64,000 nt of DNA, taken from the NCBI GenBank assembly GCA_003313425.1, contig NHZP01000054.1:124001-188000 (forward strand). Reading direction: 5' to 3'. How positions within the stretch are numbered: position 1 is the first letter of the stretch; each line of letters opens with the position of its first letter. A model generated the notes under the pieces. That model was not told the DNA's origin, did no database searches, and saw nothing but the letters and a program-made list of their open reading frames with translations. Position numbers and translations under genes: made by a program. Source of the DNA: Pseudopyrenochaeta lycopersici (Eukaryota > Ascomycota > Dothideomycetes > Pleosporales > Pseudopyrenochaetaceae). Positions 1 through 11,110 of this stretch are shown here, piece after piece.

Positions 1-59
1 TTCTTTCGAAATGCAGGGTATATAATTCTTTAACCCCTAATCTTGTTAACTCTGTTTTA

Positions 60-232
60 CCTACGAACCCATCGTATCAAACTGGGATCAAACTGCGGAA
101 CAATCTCGTACACATGGTTCATCTTCTGCCAACGCTACGCTTTCAGGGCTCCAAGAATATTCGGATCCTGGCCCAGCTTCAGCGGCGATAGAACGAAAAG
201 CTTCTGACTCACCAACTCACATCGCCGCCTTT
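60..232 (+). pseudogene. Duplicated 3' fragment of the C2H2-like gene at 62.9 kb
   Basis: This stretch is nearly identical to the reverse complement of about 62910-63060, the last exon of the zinc-finger-like gene near the right end of the window. The shared part covers codons for a Ser/Thr-rich tail (…SSANATLSGLQEYSDP…). Homology stops near 222, where the other copy continues to its stop codon and this one runs into unrelated sequence. There is no start codon or promoter context, so it is a gene scrap left by segmental duplication. Confidence 0.75.
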
Positions 233-1148
233 AATTGCAGCCCTTTCAAACTTTTGGGCCCAATTGAAAACAGTGTGGCTGGAAGAATCATTTTTGAGAT
301 GAGTGGTGTAACGCGGTATAACGTATCCTTCGACAGTACATTCCTGCTTGGCACCAGTCTTGACAGAGGAATGGCTCTCGACTTCCAGAAATAAGAGCTG
401 TCTAACACAACTTTACGGCCACTTCCCCCCTCCCTTCGATTTCAGTCTGTCTTGCTCTAGCTTTCGCACACTGCTCCCCATATCGAATGCAACTCTCTGC
501 TCCCAACAAGACGTGCGGGTGAGCAATGAAAGGGAAGGGCAAATACATGCAAGGTCGCTGAACGAATCGGCCCGCAGCATGCTCGACAAGTGGTGCGTAA
601 TGACCGTAGCGCGTGATGGGGAAGGAAGGTTTCGTCTGCTCAGCACGAGAAATAAGCGATGGCGCTCCGCGGTGGGCTGCGGATCTTGTGTGTCAAGGAG
701 GCAAAGACGCGGCAACAGGAGGATCTGGCACGGCCTTGCGTGCTGACGCGGAGGCGTGCATAGCTGCAGGCCTCACACACCACTTGATTTGCCTGCTTTT
801 TGCCTTTTTTAGTGGGCGTCACTGAGCCGCATATAATCGATGTAATACCCCACTTGAACCACACCCAACTGTTCAATTTTCAGCCTTTGAGTTCTCTTTT
901 GCACGTCAAACAGGTTATTTTCACTTTTGACGGGTTGTTTCGCGCGCGAGAAGCTGTTTCCGGTTTCCGGCGAGGCCAGTTCAGCGCAAACATAGGCCAG
1001 TCGGTCCCCAATTTGAAATCGGTATCTATTGGGTCGCATGTATTACATTGCGTGGCGACGAGCAAATAGTCAATATTGCTCGTAAATCACAGAAGACGAC
1101 AGCAAAAATACGACAGAAACAGCTACACTTCAGTCCAATAGTCTCAGA
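233..1148. other. Intergenic, no gene seen
   Basis: No ORF here has a convincing start, composition or splice structure. The last 100 bases are the likely 5' leader of the downstream Est1-like gene. Confidence 0.5.
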
Positions 1149-3640
1149 ATGACTTCCGGGGATATCGTCCACTCCAAATTTGCCAACGCACTAAGAACAC
1201 AGAAGGGCGATTATCCACTTACTAGCGCCTGGCAATGTCCGTACTCTGGCCACCATGGAAGGATATTCCAGAGCATTGACCAGCTCTTTGATCACGTAAA
1301 AGCTGAGCATAGTTCAGAGATTGCTGGAATAGAGCCACGTCAAGCCCGAGCGGAAATAAAGGAGGCTGCCTTGAAGCTCAGGTGAGCATCAGCCACAGCC
1401 TGCGTTATCTGCATGTCAAGGTAGCATTCTGACGCGCCATTAGGACTTCTGATCGGTCTTCCAATGCTACCGCTGGGGACTGGTCTGCACCTGATATTAC
1501 TGGTCTCTCACTGGGTCTAGGCAAAGAACGCCAACCTTCTCCTCCATCCGGCAAAAAGCGCCCGGCAGATTCTGAGCACCATAGCCGCCGAGGAAAGGCT
1601 CCCTCTCATGTAGAAGTGGCCGATGCGGATTTTTCAAGACAGATTTCCTACACAATCCCATCAGACCGGACGAGGCCGAAGTCACAGGACCCTCACCTCT
1701 TTGACCCAAAACAGGCCAGTAAAGGTACCTCCTCCCCTTACCAATCAACGCCAGAGCCTCAAAGTGAGCATTCTGTCGAAGCTACGAAGGGTACTCACTT
1801 CCAGCGACCACAGTCTCAGTCCCCTGCTCGCCAAGGACCTCACCGGGCAGCTCACAAACCACAGTATCCTTCGCGTCAACCAGGACTTACTGATTTGCAA
1901 AGATATGATCCTCGTTATCCTGGATTATTGCTCCAGCCAGACAGCCGCCCGATATCTCAAGAGCAGCTTGCATCCGAAGTGAAGTCCATTTACGCTGGCC
2001 TGACCATGGTCGAGACCAAATGTATTCACGTCGACCGTGCCCAAGCTGCCGCTACCCAAGATAATTCTAATACCAAGTTAGCTTCAGATCATTGGCAAGC
2101 GTTAATCGCTCTTCACCGTACGCTGCTCCATGAACACCATGATTTCTTTTTGGCTTCCCAGCACCCTTCTGCTTCGCCTGCCCTTCGTCGGCTTGCAGCT
2201 AAATACTCAATGCCTGCGCGGATGTGGAAACATGGGATCCACTCATTTTTAGAGCTACTCCGCCGTCGTCTTCCTGACAGTATAGATTATATGCTGGCCT
2301 TTATTTATTTGGCCTATCAGATGATGGCTCTTCTATATGAGACGGTACCAGCTTTCGAGGACACTTGGATAGAATGTTTAGGGGACCTCGGGCGGTACCG
2401 TATGGCCATTGAGGACGAAGACATCCGAGACCGTGAGACATGGGCAGGTGTAGCGCGTTCCTGGTATACCAAGGCCGCTGACAAGAATCCTACTGTAGGA
2501 CGTCTCTATCACCACCTGGCGATTTTGGCGCGTCCCAATGCGCTGCAACAGCTGTATTACTACTCCAGGTCTTTAACTTGCGTCAAACCATTCTCTAGTG
2601 CTCGTGATTCGATACTTACCCTCTTGGATCACTACCTTGACAAGGGTGGTCCATCAACCTACTCACACGCTCTGCCAATCGACTCACACTTCATCAAGGC
2701 TCATGCATACCTTTTCGATAAGTCGCAACTAGAAAAATTTGGAAAGTGTATGCAAGACTTCACAGCCCATCTAGATAACCATATTGGCCGCGTCACAGCA
2801 AAGTGGAAGGAGCAGGGTGTCTACATTGCTGTCACCAACATCGCTGGCTGGTTTGACTATGGAGTCGATGACAATGCCCTTCGCCAGGTTTTTCTCACGC
2901 AACAATACGAGAAAGCCAAGGATATACCTCCTAGTAGCCTCGAAGATAGACGTACCGCATCACCCGCTGATCAGGACCCGATAAAACCAACCATCGCCGA
3001 GAACGAGATTCCTTCACAAGTCACTGCTCTTTCCTCGCAACCCACTTTTGCTTACGCCAAGTCCATCACCAACGATACGTTTTCCCTTGTCCTCCGTCGC
3101 ATTGGCGACAAGAACGTGCTTCCTCACGTACACATCATGCTCTCTTTTCTTGCTACATTTGCTTCTAGTAATTACGTTTCTCAGCTCCTTACCGATGCTC
3201 CTTGGGCCGAATTAGTCGCCTTTCTCAATACGTTAGTCAAGACTGAAAACCAGGTCCACAACCAAGCACCAGGTGAGACTCGGAAACAAGACATCAATAC
3301 AATACTCGCTGCCGATGTGTTTCCCGGCGTTAGCGAGAGGCGTGACGAGCTCCCACTTCCCGAGGATTATCTCGTAAGGGGATTGATATGGGCTCAAGAA
3401 TACTTCCCAACAAAGTGGTTTGAGAGAGAGCATGATGAAGAGGAGAGGTACTTGGAACTGCCGAGCACAGTGAAGAGTCGCATGGAGAGGGTGCTTAGGC
3501 TCGGGTTTCAACTTTCTACGGTAAGTATTGTGATCATGACGCAAATCTGGTGTTTTAACATTAGCTTGCAGTATCAACGTTGGATCTCATACGATAAGGA
3601 GTCTCATACGTTTTCGGTCATCTGTTCTCGGTCTACCTGA
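1149..3640 (+). CDS. Est1/SMG7-type DNA/RNA-binding protein
   Basis: Three exons: 1149-1381, 1444-3520 and 3572-3640, giving about 792 residues. The 62-bp first intron restores the frame, and the 51-bp second intron is a multiple of three, so retaining it would also leave the frame open. The N-terminal exon has a short Cys/His segment (WQCPYSGHHGR…HVKAEH), followed by a Pro/Gln-rich linker. From about residue 210 the helical body matches Est1/SMG5-7 family proteins: 'LIALHRTLLHEHHDFFLASQ', then 'WTWAGVARSWYTKAADKNP'-like and 'GRLYHHLAILARPNALQQL' helices of the TPR-like fold. The C-terminus ends in the family-like 'WISYDKESHTFSV'. In this family Est1 links telomerase to telomeres, and SMG proteins act in nonsense-mediated decay. 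The fungal branch is mostly uncharacterised, so the role here is inferred. Confident as to family. Confidence 0.85.
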
Positions 3641-4550
3641 GTCTCTTTGAAGGTTGACGTCCCATATTCACCGCTTTGGCGCTCTTGCTTTATTTCAACT
3701 CTTGCGACTATCTTAACGGCGCCGGAGTTGAAAGCCTAACTGCAGTGGATCAATCGAGATATAGTCCTTTGGCTGCGTCTTCTTGGAGCTACAGTGAAAG
3801 AGAATGGTAAGAAAAGTAGAGGGAGAAAGAAGACGAGGGGGTGAACCTCAAACAACGTCTAGCCTGAGTGCCATGTTTGTCTCTTCCCTTTTTGCGTCTT
3901 CTCGCGTTCGGCGTGGCTGGGAGCTACTAGGGAAGCATGTCTCAACAGTGCCTCGGTGAAGAATGCTTGGTGTGACGATCAGAATAGTTGCGCAGGGATC
4001 TTTTGACGTACGTCTGGGGACAAGGCTTCGACAATGTTAGCTAACGGTTGTGCGTTGGTTCAGTCACTTTGTATACCGCAGATTACTTTCGGTTTATGCG
4101 GGTGGACGCTGGGCCCTTGTGTCTAACTTTAGAACATGGCTCTCCATTTAGCAAAAGGGACCAAAAATCGTCATGCTAATGCGTGACACATGTACCAGCC
4201 CCGCTCTTCCGCCGACCCTTCCTCTTCACCGCTAGCTTCCCATGCCTGCCGCTCAGCTCGCAAAGACTCCGTTTTCAAAGTGTATCTTGGGGAACAAACA
4301 GGCTATAATGGTTGGCACGATCGCAAGAGCATGGGCATCATATGTTTGGAGGATAAGTGATGATGTAAAAAACACGAAGTTTTTCGCTTCAAGTATTTTG
4401 TCAATACGCCCTATGTTGACTTCAGATCACATGATCTCTGCACAGACTGCTGCTCGTGAGCGTATGATTAGCTTAATTCTGTAGCTCTTGCAACCAAGTC
4501 AGTTCTCTCCTTCTACTTGCGCACATATCGCTCGCCATGACCCTGAGACC
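3641..4550. other. Intergenic between convergent genes
   Basis: 3' flanks of the Est1-like gene and the bZIP gene. Several short ORFs are present, but none has coding character I trust. Confidence 0.5.
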
Positions 4551-5333
4551 CTAGAATGGAGTTTGAACGTTGCCACAATCGTCGCCAATGGACTGCAAGA
4601 GCTCTTCAGCTACCGGAACGCTGCTAGTCGTCAGCTCTGGGCCTTTCAGGTGTTGGATTGTTATGTTTAGGGAGTTGGAAAGCATCAGGTGTGACTTAAT
4701 GCTTGGGACGAGAGCTTCACCTGGACAACTGGGCTGTGGCATTTGGGTATCCTATTACAGAGCTAGAATTTCCTGCCATTGCCGCATAACCAGCGCTGAA
4801 CGGACTGATCTCTTCGTCAACAGTATACCTGTTTGTCAAAGAATGAGGAGGGTCAAACAATGTGCTGGGGTGAGTAGAGTGAGTAGGTGTGGCATAGGAT
4901 GTAATGAGTGGCTCGAGGCGTGTCGAAGCTGTGGAATCCGATGCTGGAGCGGTCGAACCTGAACATAAACACAGCGTTGGAGAGACCGAGCGAGTTTCAG
5001 TGTACATAGGTATAGTGAAGTGGTGTTCCGCGTGTGGAGGACTGTAGTGGCTTCCTGCCCAATTTTGACGGGGCACTCGAGGTGTAGAACGAGACTCTGC
5101 ATACTGATCTCCTGCATCAGGGTCAAGTGCGGCACGACCCTGCATGTCTTCTAACTTTTTCTTGAGCTTCTTGCCTAGACGAGACTCAGCAGATCGTTCA
5201 GGAAGATGTCGTTACCTAGCACCTGCGAAAGCCTACGGTAGTTGCGCTGGGCAATGCGGTTCTGTATCTTGCGGCGCTCAGCGAGATCTGAGACCTTGGG
5301 CCAGTCGTCTGATTTGGGATCAGTGTGTGGCAT
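4551..5333 (-). CDS. bZIP transcription factor (short)
   Basis: Exons on the minus strand: 5333-5237, 5174-4721 and 4623-4551, about 207 residues. No single long ORF shows it; it appears when the 62-bp first intron is removed. Splicing joins 'ERRKIQNRIAQRNY' to 'RKKLKKKLEDMQGR', giving the N-x7-R basic region (NRIAQRNYR) and the start of a leucine-zipper-like helix. This is the fungal bZIP class with the RIAQRNYR signature. The middle is Ser/Thr/Pro-rich. The third exon (97-bp intron, acceptor CGACTAG) encodes only 'VPVAEELLQSIGDD…' and is the least certain part. It should act as a nuclear DNA-binding regulator; its targets are unknown. Confidence 0.8.
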
Positions 5334-6235
5334 GGTAGCTGGTTGGAAGAAATGAGAGTTTTGAAAGGTGAAGAGTTAAGTGCTGGGTTTATTCAGGTTG
5401 AGATAGGAGGATGGTAAATAGACTAAAGACAGTGCTATGACATGGATGTACAACTAGGATGGTCGAACGCGACGCCCGAAGGAGCCCGTTGTTGAGGAGG
5501 GGACGGCGCAAGCTGAAGGCACTCAAAGTGGACTCGTGCTCTCATTCGGCAACGGGTTTCTGACTGTTGCAGAACCGTAGAGGACAGTTACAACCGGGTA
5601 TATATGGCGGAAATAGGCTTGCGTATGTTTTGAGTTGTCGACTGCACCATGCACGGCACTCAATCTCCCTCTTTGGCCTATCAACTACTATTCCTGACTT
5701 GTGGCCACCACACAATGCCCTTGCGCGTGAAATAAGAAATGACTTTTGATCCCGAGGGTCTGTGCCAGGAGTAACGATCTATCTTGAAGCTAGCTATTTT
5801 CCTTCAGAGAGCGGCTCATATTGAGGACTTCAACTGGGAGAGTACGTACATTCATCCTGGCAGGGTCCTTACTGCATCTCAAAGCTACTGGCCCTGCCAA
5901 TGCACTGATTTCTAGCACGGCACCTGATGCCTGCAAGCGTGATCGCTTAACCTTTGTTTGTGGTCTTGGTCAACTTGACTGATAGTGCCCCTCTCGACAG
6001 CGTCATTTCTGGCGCCATAGGGTTTTACCACCATTTTTCTCAGGTGGATGTATACACGACGAAGACGCTTCGATCGTTCCTCAAATGTACTCCTCAAAAG
6101 GAGGAAAAAGTTACTATCGTCCATATCTTCGCTCCGTACCCGATCCGGAAACGTATTGCAATAAATATCAGCATGCGATACTGCAAAGCTCATTATATTA
6201 CGGATTGTGCGTCGCTAGTGGTTGACAAGTACCCG
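5334..6235. other. Intergenic / bZIP promoter side
   Basis: Upstream region of the minus-strand bZIP gene. A short minus ORF near 5912-6193 has mixed composition and no recognisable domain; I do not call it. Confidence 0.4.
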
Positions 6236-6358
6236 CTGGGCACCGCACCAAAAATCACGCTGGCATGTCGAACAACGGCAGCATCGGAACGGTTGGGCGC
6301 GGGACGTTTGGACGGAGCACGGACACACCGAACTGAAATACGCAAGGAGACGCTGACG
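6236..6358 (+). repeat. Dispersed repeat, copy 1 (pairs with 51998-52131)
   Basis: About 125 bp shared with 51998-52131 in the same orientation. Common blocks include 'CACGCTGGCA', 'CGGTTGGGCGCGGGACG' and 'GGAGACGC'-like ends, with scattered substitutions and small indels. It has no coding content. It is probably the degraded end of a DNA transposon or an unclassified repeat. Confidence 0.6.
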
Positions 6359-6421
6359 CTGCTGATCTAGGCCAGTGTCATTTTCTGCAGACAACCCGCT
6401 GCCCTTGCAGAAAGCGGCACA

Positions 6422-6511
6422 TGTCAAAATTTTGGGGGTGTAAGAGTCATCAAGTAAGTTAGTTATGCAGACAAGGTCACATGATCACGGCCTTCATCGC
6501 CCATCTTGACA
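6422..6511 (-). mobile_element. Solo LTR, family A (short), TSD GCACA
   Basis: 90-bp element with TG…CA ends (TGTCAAAATTTTGGGG … CATCTTGACA), flanked on both sides by GCACA (6417-6421 and 6512-6516). Related copies lie at 35594-35714 and 60430-60553. The orientation is set by the 35.6-kb copy, where a polypurine tract precedes the minus-strand LTR. This copy lacks about 35 internal bases relative to the others. Confidence 0.75.
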
Positions 6512-6555
6512 GCACAACCTTCAGGGACAAAGAAACAACAAGACCGTCTTTTGGA

Positions 6556-6786
6556 TATTGGTATGAGTACTCAAATACGTGGCACATGTGATGCAATTCT
6601 CAATAGGCTTGAAACTATCTTTATTTTGAATTATCTCTGTTTTTGAGTTATCTCTCTGTCTTTCTTCAGGGCGCAGCCTAGTCTTTATATCTACGGTCTC
6701 AACTCCGATATTCTCGGTCTCACCGAAGGTCTAGAATTTCGGTCTCTCCTAGTCAGATATCACCGTATTTTCTAGACCTGCCAACA
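6556..6786 (-). mobile_element. Solo LTR, family B, TSD TTGGA
   Basis: 231-bp solo LTR. Direct 5-bp repeats TTGGA (6551-6555 and 6787-6791) flank it. Read on the minus strand it starts TGTTGGCAGG, carries a TATAAAG box and ends CATACCAATA. The second copy (36228-43079) is interrupted by a 6.6-kb transposon. This intact copy supplies the empty-site sequence that proves that insertion. Confidence 0.85.
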
Positions 6787-6977
6787 TTGGACATGCCTAG
6801 CTCTAGAAGAAGTGCTCAGCAGCGTGTTCTCTCGTCGATTCTACGTCTTTAGAAAATCACTTCGAGGGTCGTGGACATTACATTCGAGAAACGTTTATTC
6901 TTGATTTTAGAGGCTATGCATCTCCATGTATGGTGTGGCCTACCCGAAAGCAAGACTGGGACAATATCTCAATGCGA

Positions 6978-7679
6978 CTAGAGCTTGGCTGACCCATCCA
7001 CTTTCCCGCGCGCGAGCCTCTCATGGCTCTGTGTGAAGGTCCCACTTGCTATAGCTGCTGTTGTACTCACATCCAAGGCCAAGGCGAAACACGCAACCAG
7101 CCCTGCTAGCCGTCGTTTGGTTCCTGGGCCCTGGCATTTCAACAGCTCCAACGATGCCTTTTGTGCTGTGTACGACGTTCCGCCGCCGACCACTCCAACG
7201 GGCAAGGACGGAAAGAATAGCGACAGCTTGAGGGTCTTCGTCTTCCAGTCGAAATCCGGTGTCAGCTGGCTCCACGAGGCCTCCGCTAAACTCCCAGCGT
7301 CTTGTCCGCATGCTATAAACATAGCTGCGATGGCGTTAGCTGTGTTTATGTTGCTTCCGAGTTGCCCGTTGCGTATCTGGCCTTCCTTGGCCCACAAAAG
7401 GACAGTATAAAGACGTTCGGTGCTGCATTTGAGCACCTTTTCGCAGACACTGTTCGATAGCTCTCCCCACGCTATGACCTGCACCCCTCTCGGCTCCTTC
7501 ACATTTCCCCAAGATGCCTTCTTATCCGATGCCAGCTCGCCCTCGATGACGAAGTCTTTTACACCGAGATCCCGCGCTGCATCAGTCTCTAGGAAGCGGT
7601 CACACGCCGCTTGGGTGGCAATGGTGACCATGTTCTGTCCGACCGCATCTCCGCAGAAGCTTTGCTGTGCTAGCCTCTG
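6978..7679 (-). pseudogene. HMG-CoA reductase, C-terminal fragment
   Basis: The ORF from 7631 to 6978 (217 residues) matches the C-terminal catalytic part of class I HMG-CoA reductase. In the same frame, 16 further residues upstream read …CGDAVGQN just before the first Met. Visible family motifs are the NADPH-binding GDAxGxNM, a DKK lysine, 'AMFIACGQDA' with the catalytic Asp, 'VGVVGGGT', and the C-terminal Ser-His (FTQSH). The region carrying the first catalytic Glu and all membrane segments is absent; upstream lies a TG microsatellite instead. Full enzymes catalyse mevalonate formation, but this piece lacks an essential residue and cannot do so alone. The usual motif 'TSTGDAMGMN' is replaced, suggesting a diverged paralogue such as those in secondary-metabolite clusters. 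An upstream exon beyond an acceptor at about 7679 cannot be excluded, but I saw none. Confidence 0.8.
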
Positions 7680-7718
7680 TTATTGTGTATGCCGGAAAAT
7701 TTAACGCCTCGCGCACGT

Positions 7719-7721
<3 letters not shown>

Positions 7722-7774
<53 letters not shown>
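7722..7774. repeat. (TG)n microsatellite
   Basis: Uninterrupted TG dinucleotide run of about 26 units, lying exactly where the rest of the HMG-CoA reductase reading frame would be expected. Confidence 0.98.
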
Positions 7775-7779
<5 letters not shown>

Positions 7780-8040
7780 ATTATGGCCATGCACCCTATG
7801 GGTATGGGCCGTTACGATGCGCCAGCTATGTACATTCTGTTATCAACACACCTGCTCCAATTCAGAAGCCAACTATGAGACCTGCTGGTCGCATATCTAA
7901 CACCGTGCTCAACATAGGAAAGAAAGAAAAAGTGATACGCTACCGTATGTAGGAATTCGTAGGCGTTGTCGCTTCTGGCCACACAGAAGTGAGACCAACT
8001 AGCCAATAACGCTGAAGACCAAGACTCCAAGACTCTCAGC

Positions 8041-11000
8041 TTACTCATCCGCCCAGTCAGAAAACTCTTCCTCCGAAGAAACACAGCATATCCCACAGAA
8101 ACCCGTGCCTTCCCCTTCCTGGCTAGTGGCTGTAATAGAGGCGACTAGTGAGGTTGCGGTCGGGCGTAGTTGCTGCTCGGTCGAGAGCATTCGTTGTGCC
8201 CAGCCAAGGGCTCGATTGTCAAACAAATCCCCGATTCCTTCTAGCTCCGCAACAAACTCCCGTAAAGCATTAGGGTTCGTGCGAATGAACACCTGCCGTG
8301 ATCCATGGTTGCAAAAGAACTCATCCGTGTACTGAGGAGTGCGACCCTTAAGAACCACAATCATCTCCATGAACACAACACCTAGGCTCCAGATGTCGGA
8401 CGCTGTGTTTCGAGGCTGATACAGAGCGACCTCAGGCGCGCAGTATCTAGGAGTCATCCCGCTCACCATACTCATGGTGGTACTGCCGCTCGCATCTGTA
8501 AAGTCGAGAGACAAGCCAAAGTCTGCAAACAGGACATTTCCGCGGTGTACAAGAATGTTTCCCGGCTTGATGTCCTTGTGCCGTACTTTCTCCTCATGTA
8601 AAAACTCGAGTGCCGTGGCTAGGCAGCCGAAGAAAGTTCGCAGCTCGGGAAGATTAGAATCCTTAGCGCGCTTCAAGTAGACACTTAGGTCCATCTCGGC
8701 GATAGGAGACATGATTAGGCCAACGTACTTCGGGTCCGTATAGCTTCCGACAAACTCGACGATATGGTGGTGCTTTAGACGCTTTAAGATCTGGATCTCA
8801 GCGATGAACTGCTTCATGTCCTCCAACCTTCGTCCTCTGAAGGCGGCGCTCCGTAGCACTCGCTTTCTTGCATACTCTCTGAAGCTGATCAAGCTCAAGA
8901 CTTTGTCGACCTGTCCAAATCCACCATGGCCCAAGACTTCTTTCGACTCAAAAGGGAGCGACTCTCCTTGCTTGAAGTGGCAGTGCTGTCCCTTGTCACC
9001 CTTTTCCAAAACAATTGACCGTGTCAACACGAGCTTTTGGGCATCAAGAAATGCAGCACGAACACTTGGACGTAGAAAGACTGGTATATTTCGTTCAGTG
9101 ACAGGAAACCAGAAATCAGAGAAGCCAACGTCGATGAGATCGTCAAGGTTCAACTGACCAATAGTCCGAAGAACTATATACGTCCGTGGCACCTTACTCC
9201 ATTGCGGGTTAGAGTGCTTCAACAGCAACAAGATTTCGGAGATATCAGAGTCGGTATACGATTTCCTACTATCGTCCTTATCCGGGAAAAAGCTAGTCAG
9301 TCGGCTAGCTGGGCTGCTCTGAGCGACGTCGGTGGTCGATGAGAGCGAGGACAACTTTAGCTGCAACTCTTGTAACAAGCGTGCGGTGGCGAGTGTATCC
9401 CCACGGTCGCTGCCGAGCTTCTTCTCTTGCCCGTCGGCTGCTTGTCGAAGCGGTCTCTCAGCCTCGCTGTACTTCTCCAGTCGGTAGAGTGTGAGTCCTA
9501 GCCAGTACTTGCTGCTGAGCGTGTGTTCATGGTCGCTGCCGAGCTTCTTCTCGTACCCGTCGGCTGCTTGTCGAAGCGGTCCCTCAGCCTCGCTGTACTT
9601 CTCCAGTCGGTAGAGTGTGAGTCCTAGCCAGTACTTGCTGCTGAGCGTGTGTTCATGGTCGCTGCCGAGCTCCTTCTTGTGCCCGTCGGCTGCTTGCCGA
9701 AATGGTCCTTCAGCCTCGCTGTACTTCTTCTGGTCGTAGAGTGTGAGTCCTAGCCAGTGCTTGCTGCTGAGCGTGTCTTCATGGTCGCTGCCGAGCTTCT
9801 TCTCGTACCCGTCGGCTGCTTGTCGAAGCGGTCTCTCAGCCTCGCTGTACTTCTCCAGTCGGTAGAGTGTGAGTCCTAGCCAGTACTTGCTGCTGAACGT
9901 GTGTTCATGGTCGCTGCCGAGCTTCTTCTCGTACCCGTCGGCTGCTTGTCGAAGCGGTCCCTCAGCCTCGCTGTACTTCTCCAGTCGGTAGAGTGTGAGT
10001 CCTAGCCAGTGCTTGCTGCCGAACGTGTGTTCATGGCCGCTGCCGAGCTTCTTCTCTCGCCCGTCGGCTGCTTGCCGAAATGGTCCCTCAGCCTCGCTGT
10101 ACTTCTCCAGTCGGTAGAGTGTGAGTCCTAGCCAGTGCTTGCTGCTGAGCGTGTCTTCATGGTCGCTGCCGAGTTTCTTCTCTTGCCCGTCGGCTGCTTG
10201 TCGAAGCGGTCCCTCAGCCTTGCTGTACTTCTTCTGGTCGTAGAGTGCGCGTCCTAGCCCGTACTTGCTGCTGAGCGTGTCTTCATGGTCGCTGCCGAGT
10301 TTCTTCTCTCGCCCGTCGGCTGCTTGTTGAAGCGGTCCCTCAGCCTCGCTGTACTTCTTCTGGTCGTAGAGTGTGCGTCCTAGCCCGTACTTGCTGCTGA
10401 ACGTGTCTTCATGGTAGCTGCCGAGCTTCTTCTCGTACCCGTCGGCTGCTTGCCGAAATGGTCCCTCAGCCTCGCTGTACTTCTCCAGTCGGTAGAGTGT
10501 GAGTCCTAGCCAGTGCTTGCTGCTGAACGTGTGTTCATGGTCGCTGCCGAGTTTCTTCTCTCGCCCGTCGGCTGCTTGTCGAAGCGGTCCCTCAGCCTTG
10601 CTGTACTTCTTCTGGTCGTAGAGTGTGCGTCCTAGCCCGTACTTGCTGCTGAGCGTGTCTTCATGGTCGCTGCCGAGTTTCTTCTCTCGCCCGTCGGCTG
10701 CTTGCCGAAATGGTCCCTCGGCCTCGCTGTACTTCTCCAGTCGGTAGAGTGTGCGTCCTAGCCCGTACTTGCTGCTGAGCGTGTCTTCATGGTCGCTGCC
10801 GAGCTTCTTCTCTCGCCCGTTGGCTGCTTGCCGAAATGGTCCCTCAGCCTCGCTGTACTTCTTCTGGTCGTAGAGTGTGCGTCCTAGCCAGTGCTTGCTG
10901 CCGAACGTGTGTTCATGGTAGCTGCCGAGCTTCTTCTCTCGCCCGTTGGCTGCTTGCCGAAATGGTCCTTCAGCCTCGCTGTACTTCTTCTGGTCGTAGA

Positions 11001-11110
11001 GTGTGAGTCCTAGCCAGTGCTTGCTGCTGAGCGTGTCTTCATGGTTGCTGCCGAGCTTCTTCTCTCGCCCGTTGGCTGCTTGCCGAAATGGTCCTTCAGC
11101 CTCGCTGTGA
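8041..11110 (-). CDS. TPR-repeat protein kinase, 5' end unresolved
   Basis: One reading frame on the minus strand is open from about 11244 to 8041 without any ATG before the repeats. I therefore start the supported coding part at 11110, where the repeats begin. Thirteen full 42-residue TPR units of the kinesin-light-chain type (YSEAEGPFRQAADG…LGLTLYRLEK) and a degenerate fourteenth are followed by a linker and a Ser/Thr kinase domain. Kinase landmarks are the glycine loop GHGGFGQV (about 8935), the ARK lysine, HKDIKPGN catalytic loop (about 8570), DFG (about 8522) and APE (about 8432). Arg of HRD is Lys, a tolerated change. Kinases with TPRs occur among fungal NLR-like and signalling proteins; no NB-ARC is left here. 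The sequence upstream of 11110 diverges abruptly inside a repeat unit, which suggests 5' truncation or an upstream exon not found. Confidence 0.85.
9347..11110 (-). repeat. 126-bp tandem coding repeat array (14 units)
   Basis: Fourteen head-to-tail 126-bp units encode the TPRs of the kinase gene. Units differ only at a handful of codons, each with two or three alternatives: P[F/L]RQ, AA[D/N]G, [R/Y/Q/H], S[D/Y/N/G]H, E[D/H]T[L/F], [HW/YG/YW]LG and Y[DQK/RLE]K. The alternatives are reshuffled between units, as expected from unequal crossover or gene conversion. Confidence 0.95.

Noticed and set aside
7600..7952. ORFs running through the TG repeat (poly Thr-His or Cys-Val)
   Set aside because: Pure microsatellite translation on both strands; no coding signal.
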